In this document: in pieces, positions 31,781 through 32,141 of the stretch
How the letters are laid out: the number at the start of each line of letters is the position of its first letter
How positions within the stretch are numbered: the stretch's first letter is position 1
From: Microbispora rosea
GTDB lineage: Bacteria > Actinomycetota > Actinomycetes > Streptosporangiales > Streptosporangiaceae
DNA: 32,141 nucleotides
Assembly (NCBI RefSeq): GCF_900156315.1
Contig: NZ_FTNI01000043.1
Coordinates: 16,525-48,665 of the forward strand
Reading direction: 5' to 3'
The notes under the pieces: model-generated
What the model was told of the DNA's origin: nothing
The model's database searches: none
Seen by the model: only the letters and a program-made list of their open reading frames with translations
Made by a program: the position numbers and the translations under genes

Positions 31781-32141
31781 TCAGGACTGGTTGAACAGCG
31801 ACAGGGTGATGGTGGAGTGGTATTCGCCGGCGGCGACGTCGGCGGGGGTGCGCAGGGCGAGGTCGGCGTTGACCTGCGAGGTGCCGATCTCGTCGGCGGA
31901 GTCGGCGGAGGAGACCAGCAGTTCCTGGCCCTTCAGGCCCACCTCGGGGGCTCCGGTGCCGTCGGAGACGACACTGGAGACCGGCTCGCCGGCGGCGACC
32001 GCGCCGGTGGAGGAGTCGCTGATCAGGTGCGGCTTCCAGCCGAGGTATTCGGGGCCGATGGTCTTGGCCGGGTCGTCGGCGGCGACGAACTGGCTGGCCT
32101 GGCCGACGACGGCCCAGTACTCGCCGGCGGGGATCTCCTCG
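31781..32141 (-). CDS. 3' end of an unrecognised protein, beta-sandwich type, partial
   Basis: A minus-strand frame is open from the right edge to TGA at 31781 and gives the last 119 residues of a protein; the start lies outside. It reads EEIPAGEYWAVVGQASQFVAADD at its left end and finishes LRTPADVAAGEYHSTITLSLFNQS. Alternating hydrophobic residues and a final AGEYHSTITLSLF strand recall C-terminal beta-sandwich domains of secreted actinobacterial proteins, such as WxL-like or surface proteins, but no WxL motif is visible. Codon third positions are strongly G/C, so it is a real gene. I assign no function. Confidence 0.7.
   Translation of the reverse strand, partial: EEIPAGEYWAVVGQASQFVAADDPAKTIGPEYLGWKPHLISDSSTGAVAAGEPVSSVVSDGTGAPEVGLKGQELLVSSADSADEIGTSQVNADLALRTPADVAAGEYHSTITLSLFNQS

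Noticed and set aside
29314..31794. An 826-codon open frame on the plus strand across the GH29 gene
   Set aside because: It mirrors the GH29 frame in GC-rich DNA, is rich in Val-Gly-Arg without any recognisable domain, and the minus strand encodes a complete fucosidase with signal and catalytic motifs.

Overview
The window is very GC-rich and has GTG starts, many four-base ATGA or GTGA gene overlaps, a mycothiol-type maleylpyruvate isomerase, and two sugar ABC importers without an ATPase gene. All of this points to a filamentous actinomycete chromosome. A soil or plant-litter Streptosporangiales-like organism is my guess; the genus cannot be fixed from this stretch. Almost every gene concerns the release, uptake or breakdown of sugars. 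I see no rRNA, tRNA, CRISPR array, transposase or phage gene.

Region 1 (1-14725) looks like one carbohydrate-acid system. From left to right it holds the tail of a secreted lectin-domain protein, a 2-keto-3-deoxygluconate (KDG)-type PfkB kinase (-), and a secreted beta-helix enzyme resembling GH141 (+). Next come a KduD-type dehydrogenase and a zinc alcohol dehydrogenase (both -). A long plus-strand operon follows: solute-binding lipoprotein, two permeases, an enolase-superfamily sugar-acid dehydratase, an L-rhamnose-mutarotase-like protein, a COG3618 lactonase and an aldo/keto reductase. A GntR regulator and a cytoplasmic GH39 enzyme (both -) close the region. The gene set fits import of a sugar of L-galactose/L-fucose configuration, oxidation to lactone and acid, dehydration to a 2-keto-3-deoxy acid, inversion at C5 by the zinc dehydrogenase plus KduD, and phosphorylation of KDG. 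A CATCATA-type motif occurs in the two divergent promoter regions and upstream of gntR and is the probable GntR operator.

Region 2 (14897-18452) is a compact gentisate operon: gentisate 1,2-dioxygenase, fumarylpyruvate hydrolase and maleylpyruvate isomerase, with translational overlaps and a divergent IclR regulator. A perfect inverted repeat lies between the regulator and the dioxygenase gene.

Region 3 (18521-20101) is a secreted GH18 chitinase with an N-terminal carbohydrate-binding module and a Ser-Pro linker.

Region 4 (20446-29195) is an alpha-galactoside system: two permeases, a solute-binding lipoprotein, a LacI regulator and a GH36 alpha-galactosidase on the plus strand, converging on a secreted lectin/clan GH-A hydrolase. 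The operator GTTATCGGTAAC occurs exactly in the operon promoter and in the hydrolase promoter. Degenerate copies lie at the start of the lacI gene and in a promoter that now drives only a 37-codon frame.

Region 5 (29359-32141) holds a Tat-exported GH29 alpha-L-fucosidase with a C-terminal lectin domain, then the 3' end of an unrecognised minus-strand gene running off the right edge.

Terminators are mostly long perfect palindromes without a T tract, placed between convergent genes. The one behind the GH29 gene is a classical hairpin plus T tract.
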